Shown here: in pieces, positions 63,561 to 64,000 of the stretch
How the letters are laid out: each line of letters opens with the position of its first letter
Position numbering within the stretch: the stretch's first letter is position 1
From: Actinoplanes sp. KI2
Lineage (GTDB): Bacteria > Actinomycetota > Actinomycetes > Mycobacteriales > Micromonosporaceae
Assembly: GCF_025630775.1 (NCBI RefSeq)
Contig: NZ_JAOSZE010000011.1
Span: forward strand, 62,001-126,000
DNA: 64,000 nucleotides
Reading direction: 5' to 3'
Translations under genes and position numbers: made by a program
Notes under the pieces: model-generated
Told to the model about the DNA's origin: nothing
Databases searched by the model: none
What the model saw: only the letters and a program-made list of their open reading frames with translations

Positions 63561-64000
63561 GTGTCCAGCGACGTCGCCCCTCCGGCGGAGGGCACGGTGC
63601 AGCCGACCGAAAACACACGGACCGGCGCGGACGCGGAGGCGCCGCCCGTCGAGGAGACACGCCCGGCCGATGAGGCGCCGGCCGCCACCGAGGCGGTCCC
63701 ACTCGCCGAGGCGGCCCAGCTCGCCGAGGCCGCCCAGCCCGCCGAGACGGCCCAGCCTCGCCCCGCCGTGCCGACCCCCGACCCGGATGTCACCCAGCCG
63801 CTGCCGCCCGGCGAGGAGCCCAGCACCGGGTTCGGCCTGGCCAGCGCGCCGACCGGCCGGCGGGTCCGGGCGCGGCTCGCCCGGTTCAACGCGCCGTGGC
63901 AGAGCACCCAGGTCAGTGAGGTGCTCGAGCCGCTGATCGCCACCCACCGGGCCAGCCACCCCAAGGCCGACGGCCGCCAGTTGCAGCGCGCCTTCGACGT
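63561..64000 (+). CDS. relA: RelA/SpoT-family (p)ppGpp synthetase, N-terminal part (truncated by window)
   Basis: The frame runs from a GTG at 63561 to the window end (146 codons). The first about 90 residues are Ala/Pro/Glu-rich and disordered, with repeats such as AEAAQ. The conserved part begins near LARFNAPWQSTQVSEVLEPLI and ATHRASHPKADGRQLQRAFD, the start of the hydrolase (HD) domain in actinobacterial RelA. The gene follows apt, as in streptomycetes. GAGGAGG lies only 3 bp before the chosen GTG, so the in-frame GTG at 63549 is an alternative. Catalytic residues are beyond the edge. Confidence 0.86.
   Translation, partial: MSSDVAPPAEGTVQPTENTRTGADAEAPPVEETRPADEAPAATEAVPLAEAAQLAEAAQPAETAQPRPAVPTPDPDVTQPLPPGEEPSTGFGLASAPTGRRVRARLARFNAPWQSTQVSEVLEPLIATHRASHPKADGRQLQRAFD

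Overview
The window reads as chromosomal DNA of a high-GC, GTG-rich actinomycete, most likely a member of the Micromonosporaceae (Actinoplanes-like). The pointers are phosphatidylinositol-mannoside genes, multidomain SpoIIE-type phosphatases, a FliQ homologue (implying a motile-spore lineage), many GTP-rich GTG/TTG starts with four-base ATGA/GTGA overlaps, and the order pgsA-patA-pimA ... pdxS/pdxT-yebC-ruvCAB-yajC-secDF-apt-relA, which is familiar from Streptomyces and Mycobacterium. The lineage call is inference; no rRNA or tRNA lies in the window.

Positions 1-16 kb hold small accessory and metabolic units: an aminoglycoside-phosphotransferase-like gene (cut by the window edge) coupled to a PCMT-type methyltransferase, a phospholipase D-like protein, an SDR with an M29 aminopeptidase, a MarR-pirin pair, two alpha/beta hydrolases (one lacking its nucleophile), a sugar-acid pair (SDR plus ManD-like dehydratase), and an HTH/Clp-N pair preceded by two palindromes. 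Positions 16-30 kb are regulatory and stress-related: a PAS-GAF-PP2C-ATPase phosphatase, a lipoprotein, a GT4 glycosyltransferase, an ABC transporter with its own histidine kinase and response regulator, a predicted DosR-type box in front of a ribosome-hibernation-like protein and an Acg-type nitroreductase, and a RecQ-type helicase. Positions 30-43 kb contain a NagZ-like GH3 enzyme with a minisatellite-encoded linker, a membrane/envelope operon (DUF1206, holin-like, DUF3618, DUF4235), cspA, an aldo/keto reductase, a Tam-like methyltransferase, an adenosine-deaminase-family enzyme, a large secreted lectin protein with a degenerate protease motif, and an OmpR-type two-component system.

Positions 43-64 kb are the conserved housekeeping block: ADP-ribosylglycohydrolase, HIT protein, a TetR-monooxygenase pair with a clear operator, EF-G2, the phosphatidylinositol mannoside genes (pgsA, acyltransferase, pimA), pdxS, pdxT, yebC, ruvCAB behind a LexA-like box, yajC-secD-secF, apt and the start of relA. 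This block is interrupted at two points. A lone fliQ and a 123-nt near-perfect inverted repeat lie between the divergent pdxS and pdxT, and a Uma2-type nuclease plus an unknown membrane protein lie between yebC and ruvC.

Repeats are a theme. Four minisatellites (unit 16, 26, 28 and 30 bp) sit at or just after stop codons and a fifth (30 bp) is inside the GH3 gene. The strongest leads are the isolated fliQ with its neighbouring long palindrome, the DosR-like dormancy module, the HTH/Clp-N pair with paired palindromes, and three proteins that have lost a defining part (an orphan TetR ligand domain, a Ser-less hydrolase, a HExxH-less protease-like lectin).
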